DNA from: Streptomyces paludis | GTDB lineage: Bacteria > Actinomycetota > Actinomycetes > Streptomycetales > Streptomycetaceae | NCBI RefSeq assembly: GCF_003344965.1 | Contig: NZ_CP031194.1 | Location: 1,426,001 to 1,490,000 of the forward strand | Direction: 5' to 3' | DNA: 64,000 bases | Shown here: positions 28,704 to 36,887 of the stretch, piece after piece | Numbering within the stretch: position 1 is the first letter of the stretch | Layout: each line of letters opens with the position of its first letter | Position numbers and translations under genes: made by a program | Notes under the pieces: generated by a model | The model's input: only the letters and a program-made list of their open reading frames with translations | Told to the model about the DNA's origin: nothing | Database searches by the model: none

Positions 28704-29338
28704 GACGCGACCGCCTCGAACACGACCCGGTCACCGATCGCCAGCCGGTTGGGCGGCTGCGCGTCCACGTCCCAGAGCCGCTCGGTGGTGACACCGATCT
28801 GGTGCCAGCCGCCGGGCGTGCCGCCGGGGTAGACGACCGTCTGATTCCCGGCGATCGCCACCACTCCGGGCGCCACCCGGGGGCGGGGGCTGGAGAGCCG
28901 GGGCAGCCGGAGGCCCTCCGGCACCCCGTCCAGATAGGCGAAGCCGGGCGCGAAGCCGAAGAATCCGACCGTGTACGTGCCCTCGGTGTGCAGTCGCGCG
29001 ACCCGGTGCGGGTCCATGCCGACGCGCTCGGCGACCGCCGCGAGGTCCGCGCCGTCGTACCGGACCGGGATGACGACCGTACGCCCCGGGGCCGGCCGGG
29101 ACTCCCGCCCGCCGACCTCGTCGAGCACGGCACGCAGTTCGGCGGCGAGCGGCTCCATCCCGGCGAGCGTCTCGGCCACCACCAGGACGGTCGTCGCAGC
29201 GGGCACGACGTCCCGCAGCTCCGACGCCCAGGGCCGGGCGCGGATCGCGGTCGCCACATCGGCGGGGCGCGGCCCGGCACAGTCGATGAGCCAGCCCCGG
29301 TCACCCGCCCGCCGCAGCACCGGCGCCGCGCCGTTCAC
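28700..29338 (-). CDS. pxpB: 5-oxoprolinase subunit B (KipI/allophanate hydrolase subunit 1-like)
   Basis: 212 residues from GTG 29338, overlapping the pxpA stop as GTGA. AHS1-domain marks are VVIPVRYDGADLAAVAERVGM, HTEGTYTVGFFGFAPGFAYLDGVPEGL and the proline-rich LPRLSSPRPRVAPGVVAIAGNQTVVYPGGTPGGW. In B. subtilis the homologue KipI also inhibits the sporulation kinase KinA, but in the pxpABC setting the enzymatic role is expected. It works as a complex with PxpC and PxpA. Confidence 0.93.
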   Translation of the reverse strand: MNGAAPVLRRAGDRGWLIDCAGPRPADVATAIRARPWASELRDVVPAATTVLVVAETLAGMEPLAAELRAVLDEVGGRESRPAPGRTVVIPVRYDGADLAAVAERVGMDPHRVARLHTEGTYTVGFFGFAPGFAYLDGVPEGLRLPRLSSPRPRVAPGVVAIAGNQTVVYPGGTPGGWHQIGVTTERLWDVDAQPPNRLAIGDRVVFEAVAS

Positions 29339-30114
29339 AGCAGCACTCCCGCGCCCACGGTGACTCCGGCCGAGACCAGGGCCGTCCGTACGGCGGCGGT
29401 GAGGGCGACCGCGCCGGGCGTGTCGCTGTGCACACAGAGCGCCGCCAGTTCCCCGCCGTCCGGGGCGATCCGTACGGTCCGGCCGCTCACCGAGGTCACC
29501 GTGCCCGTCCGCGCCATCTCCAGCGCGCGGTCTGCCGCCTCGGCGGGGTCGGTGATCAGGGCGCCCGGCTCGGAGCGGGGCACCAGCAGGCCCTCGTCCG
29601 TGTAGCCGCGGTCGATGAACGCCTCGGCCAGCGGACGGCAGCCGGCCTCGATCGCCCGCTCCCACACGGCCGTCCGGGGCTGGCAGAGCAGCGGCAGCTC
29701 GCGGTCGTACAGCGTGACCGCCTCGACGATCGCCGCCGCGTGTCCCGGGTGGTGGGCCGCCGCGTTGTAGAGCGCGCCATGGGCCTTCAGATAGCTGACG
29801 CGGCTGCCCGCCAGCCGCGCGAAGACCTCCAACGCACCTATCTGATAGAGGAGTTCATTGACCAGCGTCGCCTTCGGCACCTCGATGAAGCGCCGTCCGA
29901 AGCCGGCCAGATCGCGGTAGGAGACCTGCGCGCCGATCGCCACGCCCCGGGCCGCGCTCGCCTCACAGGTGCGGCGCAGGATGTCGGGGTCACCGGCGTG
30001 GAACCCGCAGGCGACATTGGCGGCCGTGACGAGGTCGAGCAGCTCCCCCTCGTCGGCGGGCCCCCACACCCCGAAGCCCTCGCCCACATCCGTGTTGATC
30101 GCGAGCGCGGTCAC
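29335..30114 (-). CDS. pxpA: 5-oxoprolinase subunit A (LamB/YcsF family)
   Basis: 259 residues covering the full LamB/YcsF fold: it opens with INTDVGEGFGVW, then VTAANVACGFHAGDPDILRRT, GAQVSYRDLAGFGRRF, VSYLKAHGALYN and EAFIDRGYTDEGLLVPRSEPGALI, all family landmarks. The acidic and His residues of the first two motifs are thought to hold the metal or substrate. Start GTG 30114 overlaps the regulator's stop as GTGA, so gntR-pxpA-pxpB-pxpC is a tightly coupled four-gene operon. Confidence 0.94.
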   Translation of the reverse strand: MTALAINTDVGEGFGVWGPADEGELLDLVTAANVACGFHAGDPDILRRTCEASAARGVAIGAQVSYRDLAGFGRRFIEVPKATLVNELLYQIGALEVFARLAGSRVSYLKAHGALYNAAAHHPGHAAAIVEAVTLYDRELPLLCQPRTAVWERAIEAGCRPLAEAFIDRGYTDEGLLVPRSEPGALITDPAEAADRALEMARTGTVTSVSGRTVRIAPDGGELAALCVHSDTPGAVALTAAVRTALVSAGVTVGAGVLL

Positions 30115-30815
30115 CGGCCCGTCTCCGCCCAGTACGCCTCGATGGTGTTGCCGCTGTTCTCCCAGGCCGCGTGCAGACCGTGCTGCCCGCCGTCGATATG
30201 CAGGACGATCTGCCGGGCCAGCTCCTCCGCGTCACCGTCGGCCAGCGCCTGGACCATCGCCGCGTGCTCGCACTGCACGCGCTCGTACGCCGCTGTGCCG
30301 TGCACATAGAAGCGCGAGTACGGCTCAAGGCGGTGATACATCCCCGAGATGATCTCGTAGCGCAGCGGCAGCCGGGACAGCCGGTACATGTCGAGATGGA
30401 ACGCGAGGTTCGTCCGCGACCAGGAGTCCGCGGCGGTCTCGGCGACCCGCTCCATCTCCTTGGCCATCGCGTCGAACCGACTGATGTCGCGCCGCGAGAC
30501 CCGCTCGGTGACATGCTCGGCGAAGCTGGGCTCGACCAGCCGGCGCAGGTTGTAGATCTCGTCGATCTCCTCCAGATCCAGCACCGTCACAAACGTGCCC
30601 CGCCCCGGCGTCGTCCGGAGCAGCCCCTCACTGGCAAGCGTCCGCATGGCCTCCCGCAGCGGAATCCGGCTCACCCCGAACCGATCGGCCAACTCGTCCT
30701 GGACCAGCCGACAGCCGGGCGGATAGACACCCTCGACGATCAGCCGCCGCAGCTCGCCAGTGACATCACCGGCGCCGTTGGCGTCACCACGGGTACCTCT
30801 GACTTCTCGACTCAT
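30111..30815 (-). CDS. GntR-family regulator, FadR/FCD subfamily
   Basis: 234 residues. The N-terminal winged helix shows VQDELADRFGVSRIPLREAMRTLASEGLLRTTPGRGTFV (GntR signature), and the C-terminal all-helical FCD domain has EIYNLRRLVEPSFAEHV, HLDMYRLSRLPL and HAAMVQALADGDAEELARQIVLHI, with the Asp/His residues that usually bind a metal and a carboxylate ligand. I start it at ATG 30815 because a TATACA -10 box ends only 6 nt upstream, so the message is probably leaderless; an in-frame ATG at 30839 would put the operator inside the gene. It likely represses itself and pxpABC. Confidence 0.9.
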   Translation of the reverse strand: MSREVRGTRGDANGAGDVTGELRRLIVEGVYPPGCRLVQDELADRFGVSRIPLREAMRTLASEGLLRTTPGRGTFVTVLDLEEIDEIYNLRRLVEPSFAEHVTERVSRRDISRFDAMAKEMERVAETAADSWSRTNLAFHLDMYRLSRLPLRYEIISGMYHRLEPYSRFYVHGTAAYERVQCEHAAMVQALADGDAEELARQIVLHIDGGQHGLHAAWENSGNTIEAYWAETGR

Positions 30816-30821
30816 ATCCCG

Positions 30822-30829
30822 TGTATACA
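30822..30829 (-). promoter_or_regulatory. TGTATACA operator overlapping the gntR-pxp -10 box
   Basis: A perfect 8-bp palindrome, TGTATACA, of the type bound by FadR-subfamily GntR proteins. Read on the minus strand its TATACA half is a good -10 element (30827-30822) ending 6 nt before the regulator's ATG. TTCCGC lies 18 bp further upstream as a possible -35. Autoregulation is the natural inference. Confidence 0.65.
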
Positions 30830-30967
30830 GTGGATGCACAAGCGAGCGGAAGAGTCTCGACCAACAGTGATCCGGGTTTTACCGCAAGGAAACCCAGCAC
30901 TCCATCCCCCAACCCCTGACCCCACCCCCACCACCCCAACCCACCCAACACGTGAGGCCCCCCGGCC

Positions 30968-31292
30968 CACCCTGGCCACCCCAGCCCCCCGGCGCTTGAG
31001 GCCACCCCCAGCCCACCCCGGCCACCCCAGCCCGCCCAACGCTTGAGGCCACCTTCCAACCCACCCCAGCCACCCCAACGCTTGAGGGCACCTTTCAGCC
31101 CACCCCAGCCACCGCAGCCCACCCGGCGCTTGAGGCCACCCCCGGCCCACCCCGCCACCCCCAGCCCGCCCGGCGCTTGAGGCCACCTTCCAGCCCACCC
31201 CAGCCACCCCAGCCCGCCCGGCGATTGAGGGCGCCTTTCAGCCCGCCCGGCGCTTGAGGGCATCTTTCGAGCCCGTCCGGCGATTGAGGACC
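30968..31292. repeat. Array of eight copies of a Streptomyces-type intergenic repeat (GCCCGGCGCTTGAGG)
   Basis: The octamer GCTTGAGG or GATTGAGG occurs at 30994, 31041, 31080, 31128, 31175, 31223, 31252 and 31282, each preceded by CCCGGC or a variant. Spacing is about 30 bp in the plain form and 47-48 bp where an extra CACCCCAGCCACCCCAG-like segment is inserted (39 bp once). Single copies of CGTCCGGCGCTTGAGG-like sequence are, from memory, scattered between genes in many Streptomyces genomes; a cluster of eight is not ordinary. The 600-bp gap 30840-31443 otherwise holds only C-rich sequence and the divIVA terminator. Confidence 0.85.
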
Positions 31293-31363
31293 GGGGCCCG
31301 GGGCAGCGCCCCGGTTCGGGAAGGGGCGGGTAGGGGACAACGCCCCGCGCAGCGGCAGCAAAA

Positions 31364-31400
31364 GGGCCGGGCCCAGGACATAAAGTCCCGGGCCCGGCCC
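31364..31400 (-). terminator. Strong terminator of the divIVA end of the dcw cluster
   Basis: An 11-bp perfect stem (31364-31374 with 31390-31400), one mismatch, then GGAC/GTCC around an ATAAA loop. It begins 44 nt after the divIVA stop. Confidence 0.85.
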
Positions 31401-31443
31401 CCTCAGCCTGCCGACGGCTACGCGCACTACACGCGCACCCCCG

Positions 31444-32778
31444 TCAGTTGTCGTCCTCGTCGATCAAAAACCCACGCATCGGCGACGGCGCCTGCTGCAT
31501 CGGCTGCGGCGCCTGCGGCCGCACCGGCGCCATCGGCTGTGTCATCGCCGGCGACATCTGCTGCTGGCCACCGTACGAAGGCCCCGACGACGGCGCGCCC
31601 ATCGAACCGCCCATGGACCCCCCGCCCATGGAGCCGCCCATCGAGGACCCGCCCATGGAAGGTCCCCCCATGGAACCGCCCATCGACGGCGCACCGCCCA
31701 TGCCCATCGCGCCCGCACCCGCCTGCGCCATGGAAGGCGACGGCGGCAGCGAAGCGGTCGCGGGTGTCCGCGGCGGCGCCAGCGAGTCGTCCGCCTGGGT
31801 CTCCAGCTGACGCAGCTGGCTCTCCAGATAGGACTTCAGCCGAGTCCGGTACTCGCGCTCGAAGCCGCGCAGATCCTCGACCTTGCGCTCCAGCGTCGCG
31901 CGGGCGGACTCCAGGGAGCCCATCGCCACGCGGTGCTTCTCCTGCGCGTCCCGCTCCAGCGCGTCCGCCTTGGCGCGCGCGTCGCGCTCCAGACCCTCGG
32001 CACGGCTGCGCGCCTCACCGACGATCTTGTTGGCCTCGGAGCGCGCCTCGGCGATCGCCTGGTCGGCGGTCTGCTGCGCCAGCGAGAGCACACGCGCGGC
32101 ACTGTCGCCGCCGGGGCCCTGGCCGGGCTGCTGCATCTGCGGGTTCTGACCCATGGGACCGCCCATCGGGCCACCCATCGGTCCGCCCATGGGGCCACCC
32201 TGCTGCTGCATCGGGCCGCCCATGGGACCGCCCTGCTGCTGCATGGGTCCACCCTGCATCGGCCCCCCCTGCATGGGTCCACCCTGCATCGGGCCCCCCT
32301 GCATGGGACCACCTTGCATGGGTCCGCCCTGCATGGGACCACCCTGCTGCTGCATGGGTCCGCCCTGCATGGGGTGCTGGCCGCGCGGGTCATGGCCCTG
32401 CGGACCGGGACCCTGGCCGTGACCGCTCGGTCCCGCGGGCAGCTGGGGCGCGCCACCGGGCAGTTGGGGGGGACCCATCTGCGGGGGCTGCTGCTGCTGC
32501 GGCGGTCCGGATATGGCGGCGGGCACGGGACCCCCGGGCCGGTCCTGCTGCTCCGGAGGCTTGCGCATGCCTTGCTGCTGCTGTTGCTGCTGGTTCTGCG
32601 CGGCGGCACGCGTCGCGGCGGCCAGCTTCGCGCGCAGATCCTCGTTCTCGCGGAGCAGGCGGGTCAGTTCGGCCTCGACCTCGTCGAGAAAGGCATCGAC
32701 CTCGTCCTCGTCGTAGCCTTCTCGGAGGCGGACGGTCGTGAACTGCTTGTTCCGCACGTCCTCGGGGGTCAACGGCAT
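31444..32778 (-). CDS. divIVA: DivIVA polar-growth scaffold (Wag31-like) with expanded QGGPM linker
   Basis: 444 residues, longer than the S. coelicolor protein as I recall it (about 400). Residues 1-60 are the membrane-sensing DivIVA domain and first coiled coil ([34 protein letters not shown]). Residues 61-222 form a Gln/Pro/Gly/Met linker with about nine tandem QGGPM or MGGP units. Residues 226-330 are the second coiled coil with the [17 protein letters not shown] heptads. The tail 350-444 is Met/Gly/Ser/Gln-rich. DivIVA marks curved membrane at hyphal tips, drives apical growth and branching, and is essential in Streptomyces. Start ATG 32778 follows GAGGTGA. Confidence 0.96.
   Translation of the reverse strand: MPLTPEDVRNKQFTTVRLREGYDEDEVDAFLDEVEAELTRLLRENEDLRAKLAAATRAAAQNQQQQQQQGMRKPPEQQDRPGGPVPAAISGPPQQQQPPQMGPPQLPGGAPQLPAGPSGHGQGPGPQGHDPRGQHPMQGGPMQQQGGPMQGGPMQGGPMQGGPMQGGPMQGGPMQGGPMQQQGGPMGGPMQQQGGPMGGPMGGPMGGPMGQNPQMQQPGQGPGGDSAARVLSLAQQTADQAIAEARSEANKIVGEARSRAEGLERDARAKADALERDAQEKHRVAMGSLESARATLERKVEDLRGFEREYRTRLKSYLESQLRQLETQADDSLAPPRTPATASLPPSPSMAQAGAGAMGMGGAPSMGGSMGGPSMGGSSMGGSMGGGSMGGSMGAPSSGPSYGGQQQMSPAMTQPMAPVRPQAPQPMQQAPSPMRGFLIDEDDN
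32155..32372 (-). repeat. In-gene 15-bp tandem repeats encoding QGGPM in divIVA
   Basis: On the minus strand a 15-bp unit of the form CAGGGTGGACCCATG recurs at least seven times in a row, interrupted by CAGCAG insertions and followed by 12-bp MGGP units. Unit-to-unit variation is mostly at third codon positions, so the peptide is kept. Copy number is likely to vary between strains. Confidence 0.85.
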
Positions 32779-32827
32779 CTCTACTTCACCTCTACGTAGT
32801 CGTCGGCAGTCGGCAAGACCGTATCGC

Positions 32828-33124
32828 TCACATTCCCCTCGCAAGATTGCTTACGAGCGAGATCAGGATCCAAACGATGATCATCAGAACGAAGAAGGAC
32901 AGGTCGAGTGCCACGCCCCCGAGACGCAGCGGCGGGATGAACCGCCGCAGAAGCTTGAGCGGTGGATCGGTGACAGTGTAGGTGGCCTCCAGAACGACCA
33001 CCATCACCTTGCCGGGCTGCCATGAGCGGGCGAACTGGAAGACGTAATCCATGACCAACCGGAAAATCAGCACGATGAGGAAGCACATCAGCGCGATGTA
33101 GACCACCTGTAGTGCGATGCCCAT
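32828..33124 (-). CDS. YggT-family membrane protein
   Basis: 98 residues with two membrane segments (about 5-27 and 72-93) joined by the conserved loop [25 protein letters not shown], the hallmark of YggT/YlmG proteins. YlmG homologues near sepF and divIVA are linked to division-site or nucleoid organisation. It sits between sepF and divIVA as in most actinobacteria. ATG 33124, with a polypurine GGGAGAGGGAAGC just upstream. Confidence 0.92.
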   Translation of the reverse strand: MGIALQVVYIALMCFLIVLIFRLVMDYVFQFARSWQPGKVMVVVLEATYTVTDPPLKLLRRFIPPLRLGGVALDLSFFVLMIIVWILISLVSNLARGM

Positions 33125-33216
33125 CCCGCTGCTTCCCTCTCCCCTGGTTCACTCTGCTTCGGTCGTCCGACGGGCCGTTCCCGTACGTCCGACCGGGTTG
33201 TTCCCGGTGCTGCGTT

Positions 33217-33828
33217 CTAGCTCTGGTTGAAGAACCCGCCCTCTGCGATGCGGGCCTTGTCCTCCGCCGTGACATCGACGTTAGCAGGAGACAGCAGGAA
33301 CACCTTCTGCGTCACACGCTCAATGCTGCCATGGAGACCGAAGACGAGTCCTGCGGCAAAGTCGACAAGTCGCTTCGCGTCCGTATCGTCCATCTCCGTC
33401 AAGTTCATGATCACCGGGGTGCCTTCGCGGAAGTGTTCCCCGATGGTACGGGCCTCGTTGTAGGTCCTCGGGTGCAATGTGGTGATGCGGTAGGGCTCCC
33501 GCTCGGACACGACCTTGGGCATGATCACCGGTGCGTTCTTCTCCAGGCTCGGACGTTCAGGTGTGATGGACGCCACGGGGGCGATTCGCGCCGGACGTCC
33601 GCTTTCCGCGGCCAGCGCGACCGGCTCCCGCTCGCGCTGCGCGGGCGGTTGGACCATCCGCACCGGCTCCTCACGCTCCGGCTGGTGCGCGGGCTGATGC
33701 CGCCGGTGCTCGCGCTCCGGCTCCGGCTCGGGTTCGAAATCATCGTCGGGGTCGAAGCCCCGGCCGTCGTACCCATCGTCCTCCACGAGGCCGAGGTAGA
33801 CCGCCATCTTGCGCATCGCGCCGGCCAT
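33217..33828 (-). CDS. sepF: SepF, membrane anchor of the Z-ring
   Basis: 203 residues. The N-terminal amphipathic helix ([18 protein letters not shown]) binds membrane; residues 20-100 are a Glu/Pro/Arg-rich linker; the C-terminal SepF domain (about 105-195) has [53 protein letters not shown]. It ties FtsZ to the membrane and stands in for FtsA, absent from this cluster. Start ATG 33828, GGAGGA 9 nt upstream; an internal ATG (MRKMAVYLG) is possible. The gap to yggS is 124 bp, enough for a promoter. Confidence 0.95.
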   Translation of the reverse strand: MAGAMRKMAVYLGLVEDDGYDGRGFDPDDDFEPEPEPEREHRRHQPAHQPEREEPVRMVQPPAQREREPVALAAESGRPARIAPVASITPERPSLEKNAPVIMPKVVSEREPYRITTLHPRTYNEARTIGEHFREGTPVIMNLTEMDDTDAKRLVDFAAGLVFGLHGSIERVTQKVFLLSPANVDVTAEDKARIAEGGFFNQS

Positions 33829-33952
33829 GCTCTGAGTCCTCCGCTCTGTGGTGGATCGGCCTCGTCACCAAGTGCCCGCGATCCACTGGGTCTACCCACC
33901 TTTCGGCGGAAATGACCATATTTTCTGCTGTGGTCCGACTTGCTTCGCGACG

Positions 33953-34672
33953 TTACCCGAGCCGGGGTCGGACTCCGAGTACCGCCGTACCGACGCGTAC
34001 ATGTGTCGCACCGGCCGCTACGGCGTTCTCGAGGTCCGCGCTCATCCCCGCGGAGACCATGGTGGCAGCAGGATGGTCCGCGCGCAGGCGGGATGAGATT
34101 TCCCGCAGCCGCTCGAACGCCGCCTCCGGACGGCCGGCGAAAGCCCCGGCCAGCGGGGCCACCGTCATCAGTCCGCCCAGCCGCAGCCCCGGCGAACCGG
34201 CCACCGCAGCGGCCAACTCCTCGACTCCGTCGGGTGCCACGCCACCTCTCGCCCCGCGCTCGCCCGACTCGGCGTCCAGCGCGACCTGGATCAGACAGAC
34301 CGGCTCGCGCTCCGCGCGGACCGCGGCCGCGGAGAGTGCGGAAACGAGCTTGATCCGATCGACAGACTGCACCACATCGGCGTAACTGGCTACGGAACGG
34401 ACCTTGTTCGTCTGCAACTGACCCACAAAATGCCAGATCAGCGACAGATCTTTACAACTGGCGGCCTTGGGGGCGGCGTCCTGGTCCCGGTTCTCGGCCA
34501 CCTGCCGGACACCGAGTTCATGGAGCAGCCACACATCGCTCGCGGGGTAGGTCTTGGTGACCACGATCAGCGTCACCTCCGACCGCTCGCGGCCGGCGGC
34601 GGCACAGGCGTCGGCGATCCGGCGCTCCACCGCGGCCAGGTTCGCCGCCAGTTCACTCCTGCGGTCCTTCAT
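33953..34672 (-). CDS. yggS: YggS/PLPBP pyridoxal-phosphate homeostasis protein
   Basis: 239 residues, a single alanine-racemase-like barrel. The PLP lysine is K40 in LIVVTKTYPAS; further marks are QVAENRDQDAAPKAA, WHFVGQLQTNKV and LGGLMTVAPL near the phosphate site. The family buffers PLP and keeps amino-acid pools balanced without being a true racemase. ATG 34672 is taken; GTG 34678 would overlap the ylmD stop as GTGA and add two residues, which is quite possible given the coupling elsewhere in this operon. Confidence 0.94.
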   Translation of the reverse strand: MKDRRSELAANLAAVERRIADACAAAGRERSEVTLIVVTKTYPASDVWLLHELGVRQVAENRDQDAAPKAASCKDLSLIWHFVGQLQTNKVRSVASYADVVQSVDRIKLVSALSAAAVRAEREPVCLIQVALDAESGERGARGGVAPDGVEELAAAVAGSPGLRLGGLMTVAPLAGAFAGRPEAAFERLREISSRLRADHPAATMVSAGMSADLENAVAAGATHVRVGTAVLGVRPRLG

Positions 34673-34674
34673 GT

Positions 34675-35406
34675 TCACCGGTCCAGCCAGACATAGCCGG
34701 CGAGCCGCCCCGTCGTGCGGTCGCGGCGGTACGAGTAGTGGTCGTGCGACTCCAGTGTGCAGACCGCCGATCTCTGCCGGTCGCTCACCCCGAGGGCTTC
34801 GAGCTGCGCGTGCACTCCGGCGACGACATCGACGGACGGGGTGCCCCAGCCGGTCTCGCATCCGGTCCCGGGCACCGCGGCGGCGACCTCGTCCCGCATC
34901 GCGGCGGGCACCTCGTAGCAGCGGCCGCAGACGGCGGGTCCGCTGCGGGCGGCGATCCGTCCCGGCTCGGCGCCCAGTGCGGTCATCGCCTCGACGGCGG
35001 CGGGCACGATTCCCGCGACGAGTCCGGGGCGGCCGGCATGGGCGGCGGCCACGACCCCGGCGACCGGGTCGGCCAGCAGCAGCGGTACGCAGTCCGCGGT
35101 GAGCACCGCGAGCGCGAGCCCCCGGCGCGTGGTGACGACCGCGTCGACGGCCGGGATGTCCTCACCGGTCCACGGTCCTTCGGCGACGGCCACCTCGCGG
35201 CCGTGCACCTGGTTCATCCAGACGACCCGCGCGGGGTCGAGCGCCAGGGTCTCCGCCGCGCGGGCCCGGTTGGCCAGGACGGCGGCGGAGTCGTCACCGA
35301 CCGCGCCGCCGAGATTGAGCTGATCGTACGGAGCGGCGCTCACCCCGCCCCACCGGTCGGTGAAGGCGAAGTGCGCGCCGCTCAGCTGCGTGTGGCTTCC
35401 TATCAC
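34675..35406 (-). CDS. ylmD: YlmD/PgeF-type multicopper-oxidase-like (laccase domain) protein
   Basis: 243 residues. Zinc/copper-site residues are visible in NQVHGREV (His), [13 protein letters not shown] (Cys) and [17 protein letters not shown] (His), and CGRCYEVP near 180 is conserved. Relatives act as purine nucleoside phosphorylases or remove misincorporated amino acids from UDP-MurNAc (PgeF in E. coli), the latter a good fit next to murein genes. GTG 35406 overlaps the ftsZ stop as GTGA. Confidence 0.9.
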   Translation of the reverse strand: MIGSHTQLSGAHFAFTDRWGGVSAAPYDQLNLGGAVGDDSAAVLANRARAAETLALDPARVVWMNQVHGREVAVAEGPWTGEDIPAVDAVVTTRRGLALAVLTADCVPLLLADPVAGVVAAAHAGRPGLVAGIVPAAVEAMTALGAEPGRIAARSGPAVCGRCYEVPAAMRDEVAAAVPGTGCETGWGTPSVDVVAGVHAQLEALGVSDRQRSAVCTLESHDHYSYRRDRTTGRLAGYVWLDR

Positions 35407-36611
35407 TTCAGGAAGTCCGGGACATCCAGCTCTTCCGCCTGGCTGTCCTGGTACGGACGGGCCGGCGGGACATGCGGCTGGCCCAGCGGCGGGAACTTCT
35501 CGCCCACCGGGGCGGGGTCGGCCTTGGCCGGGCTGTCGTCACGCGGCGGTACGGTGCCCAGACCGCTGCCGGAGCGGCCGGTGTCGGCCGTCCGGGAGGA
35601 GGTCCCCGGCTCGTCGCGCTTCGACGAACCCGCGCCGAGGACGTTCTCGCGCCGGGTCGGCGGCTGTCCGCCGTCGAAGCCGGCCGCGATGACCGTGACC
35701 CGTACCTCGTCGCCCAGGGCGTCGTCGATGACGGCGCCGAAGATGATGTTGGCCTCGGGGTGGGCCGCCTCGCTGACCAGCTGCGCCGCCTCGTTGATCT
35801 CGAAGAGACCGAGGTCGGAGCCGCCGGAGATGGAGAGCAGCACCCCGCGGGCGCCGTCGATGGACGCTTCGAGGAGCGGCGAGGAGATCGCCATCTCCGC
35901 CGCGGCCACCGCGCGGTCGTCGCCGCGGGCCGAGCCGATGCCCATCAGCGCCGAGCCGGCCTCGGACATCACGGACTTGACGTCGGCGAAGTCGAGGTTG
36001 ATCAGACCGGGGGTGGTGATGAGATCGGTGATGCCCTGGACGCCCGAGAGCAGCACCTGGTCCGCGGACTTGAACGCGTCGAGCACGGAGACCTGGCGGT
36101 CCGAGATGGACAGCAGCCGGTCGTTGGGGATGACGATGAGGGTGTCGACCTCTTCGCGCAGCTCCGCGATTCCGTCCTCCGCCTGGTTCGCCCTGCGGCG
36201 GCCCTCGAAGGTGAACGGGCGGGTGACCACGCCGATCGTCAGGGCGCCCAGGGAGCGCGCGATGTTGGCGACGACGGGCGCGCCGCCGGTGCCGGTGCCG
36301 CCGCCCTCGCCGGCGGTCACGAAGACCATGTCGGCCCCCTTGAGGACCTCCTCGATCTCCTCGCGGTGGTCCTCGGCCGCCTTGCGGCCGACCGCCGGGT
36401 TGGCGCCGGCGCCGAGGCCACGGGTGAGTTCCCGGCCGACGTCGAGCTTGACGTCGGCGTCGCTCATCAACAGCGCTTGCGCGTCGGTGTTGATCGCGAT
36501 GAACTCGACACCCTTGAGACCGACCTCGATCATTCGGTTGATGGCATTGACACCACCGCCGCCGACACCGATGACCTTGATGACTGCGAGGTAGTTCTGC
36601 GGTGCTGCCAC
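35403..36611 (-). CDS. ftsZ: FtsZ, tubulin-like division GTPase
   Basis: 402 residues from GTG 36611 ([20 protein letters not shown]), where all Streptomyces FtsZ begin. The GTP-binding signature GGGTGTG is at 103-109 and the T7 catalytic loop [11 protein letters not shown] near 205. From 317 the linker is Ser/Pro/Gly-rich and variable, ending in DVPDFLK, the conserved peptide that binds SepF and other partners. FtsZ forms the ladders of Z-rings at sporulation septation and vegetative cross-walls. The gene has its own 276-bp upstream region. Confidence 0.98.
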   Translation of the reverse strand: MAAPQNYLAVIKVIGVGGGGVNAINRMIEVGLKGVEFIAINTDAQALLMSDADVKLDVGRELTRGLGAGANPAVGRKAAEDHREEIEEVLKGADMVFVTAGEGGGTGTGGAPVVANIARSLGALTIGVVTRPFTFEGRRRANQAEDGIAELREEVDTLIVIPNDRLLSISDRQVSVLDAFKSADQVLLSGVQGITDLITTPGLINLDFADVKSVMSEAGSALMGIGSARGDDRAVAAAEMAISSPLLEASIDGARGVLLSISGGSDLGLFEINEAAQLVSEAAHPEANIIFGAVIDDALGDEVRVTVIAAGFDGGQPPTRRENVLGAGSSKRDEPGTSSRTADTGRSGSGLGTVPPRDDSPAKADPAPVGEKFPPLGQPHVPPARPYQDSQAEELDVPDFLK

Positions 36612-36767
36612 GTCGAAGGCCTCTCGCCTCGAGTTACGTGTCGTCGCGGTGCCGGGATGGCGCTGCGACGACTGATGCCGAAGGGACGGTCCGAAACGCC
36701 GACCCAAACCCTCACGTTGAAGTTCAGGGTTACCAGTGTGTCCGCTTCTTGGACTCTTCCGAACAGG

Positions 36768-36797
36768 ACACTAAGTCGACAAGTGGCGCACGTTCAA
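36768..36797 (-). promoter_or_regulatory. Candidate ftsZ promoter
   Basis: On the minus strand TTGAAC (36797-36792) is followed after 18 bp by TAGTGT (36773-36768), about 155 bp before the ftsZ start. Two GACAC motifs, the core of WhiA sites, lie nearby (36767-36771 on plus, 36738-36742 on minus). Streptomyces ftsZ is known to have several promoters, one activated at sporulation; which one this is cannot be told. The remaining 36612-36887 DNA shows no gene. Confidence 0.45.
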
Positions 36798-36887
36798 CGA
36801 ACACGCCGAACCTCCCGTTTTTCTTTTCACCCTATGTGATCACCCATAGCGCTGACCAACCAGGGTGCTGGCCAGCACATATGAGCG

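Noticed and set aside
28700..29665. A longer pxpB starting at 29665
   Set aside because: The upstream part overlaps pxpA in another frame; GTG 29338 gives the usual length and a GTGA overlap.
32155..32372. CRISPR-like or intergenic repeat
   Set aside because: It lies inside divIVA, keeps the reading frame and varies mainly at third codon positions, so it is a coding repeat.
35403..36707. ftsZ starting at 36707
   Set aside because: The added residues are basic and not found in FtsZ; the protein begins [10 protein letters not shown] from GTG 36611, and the upstream DNA is promoter region.
36832..36849. Palindromic operator upstream of ftsZ (CTATGTGATCACCCATAG)
   Set aside because: The outer CTATG/CATAG arms and the inner TGATCA have different centres, so it is not a true palindrome, and it does not fit the BldD consensus I know.
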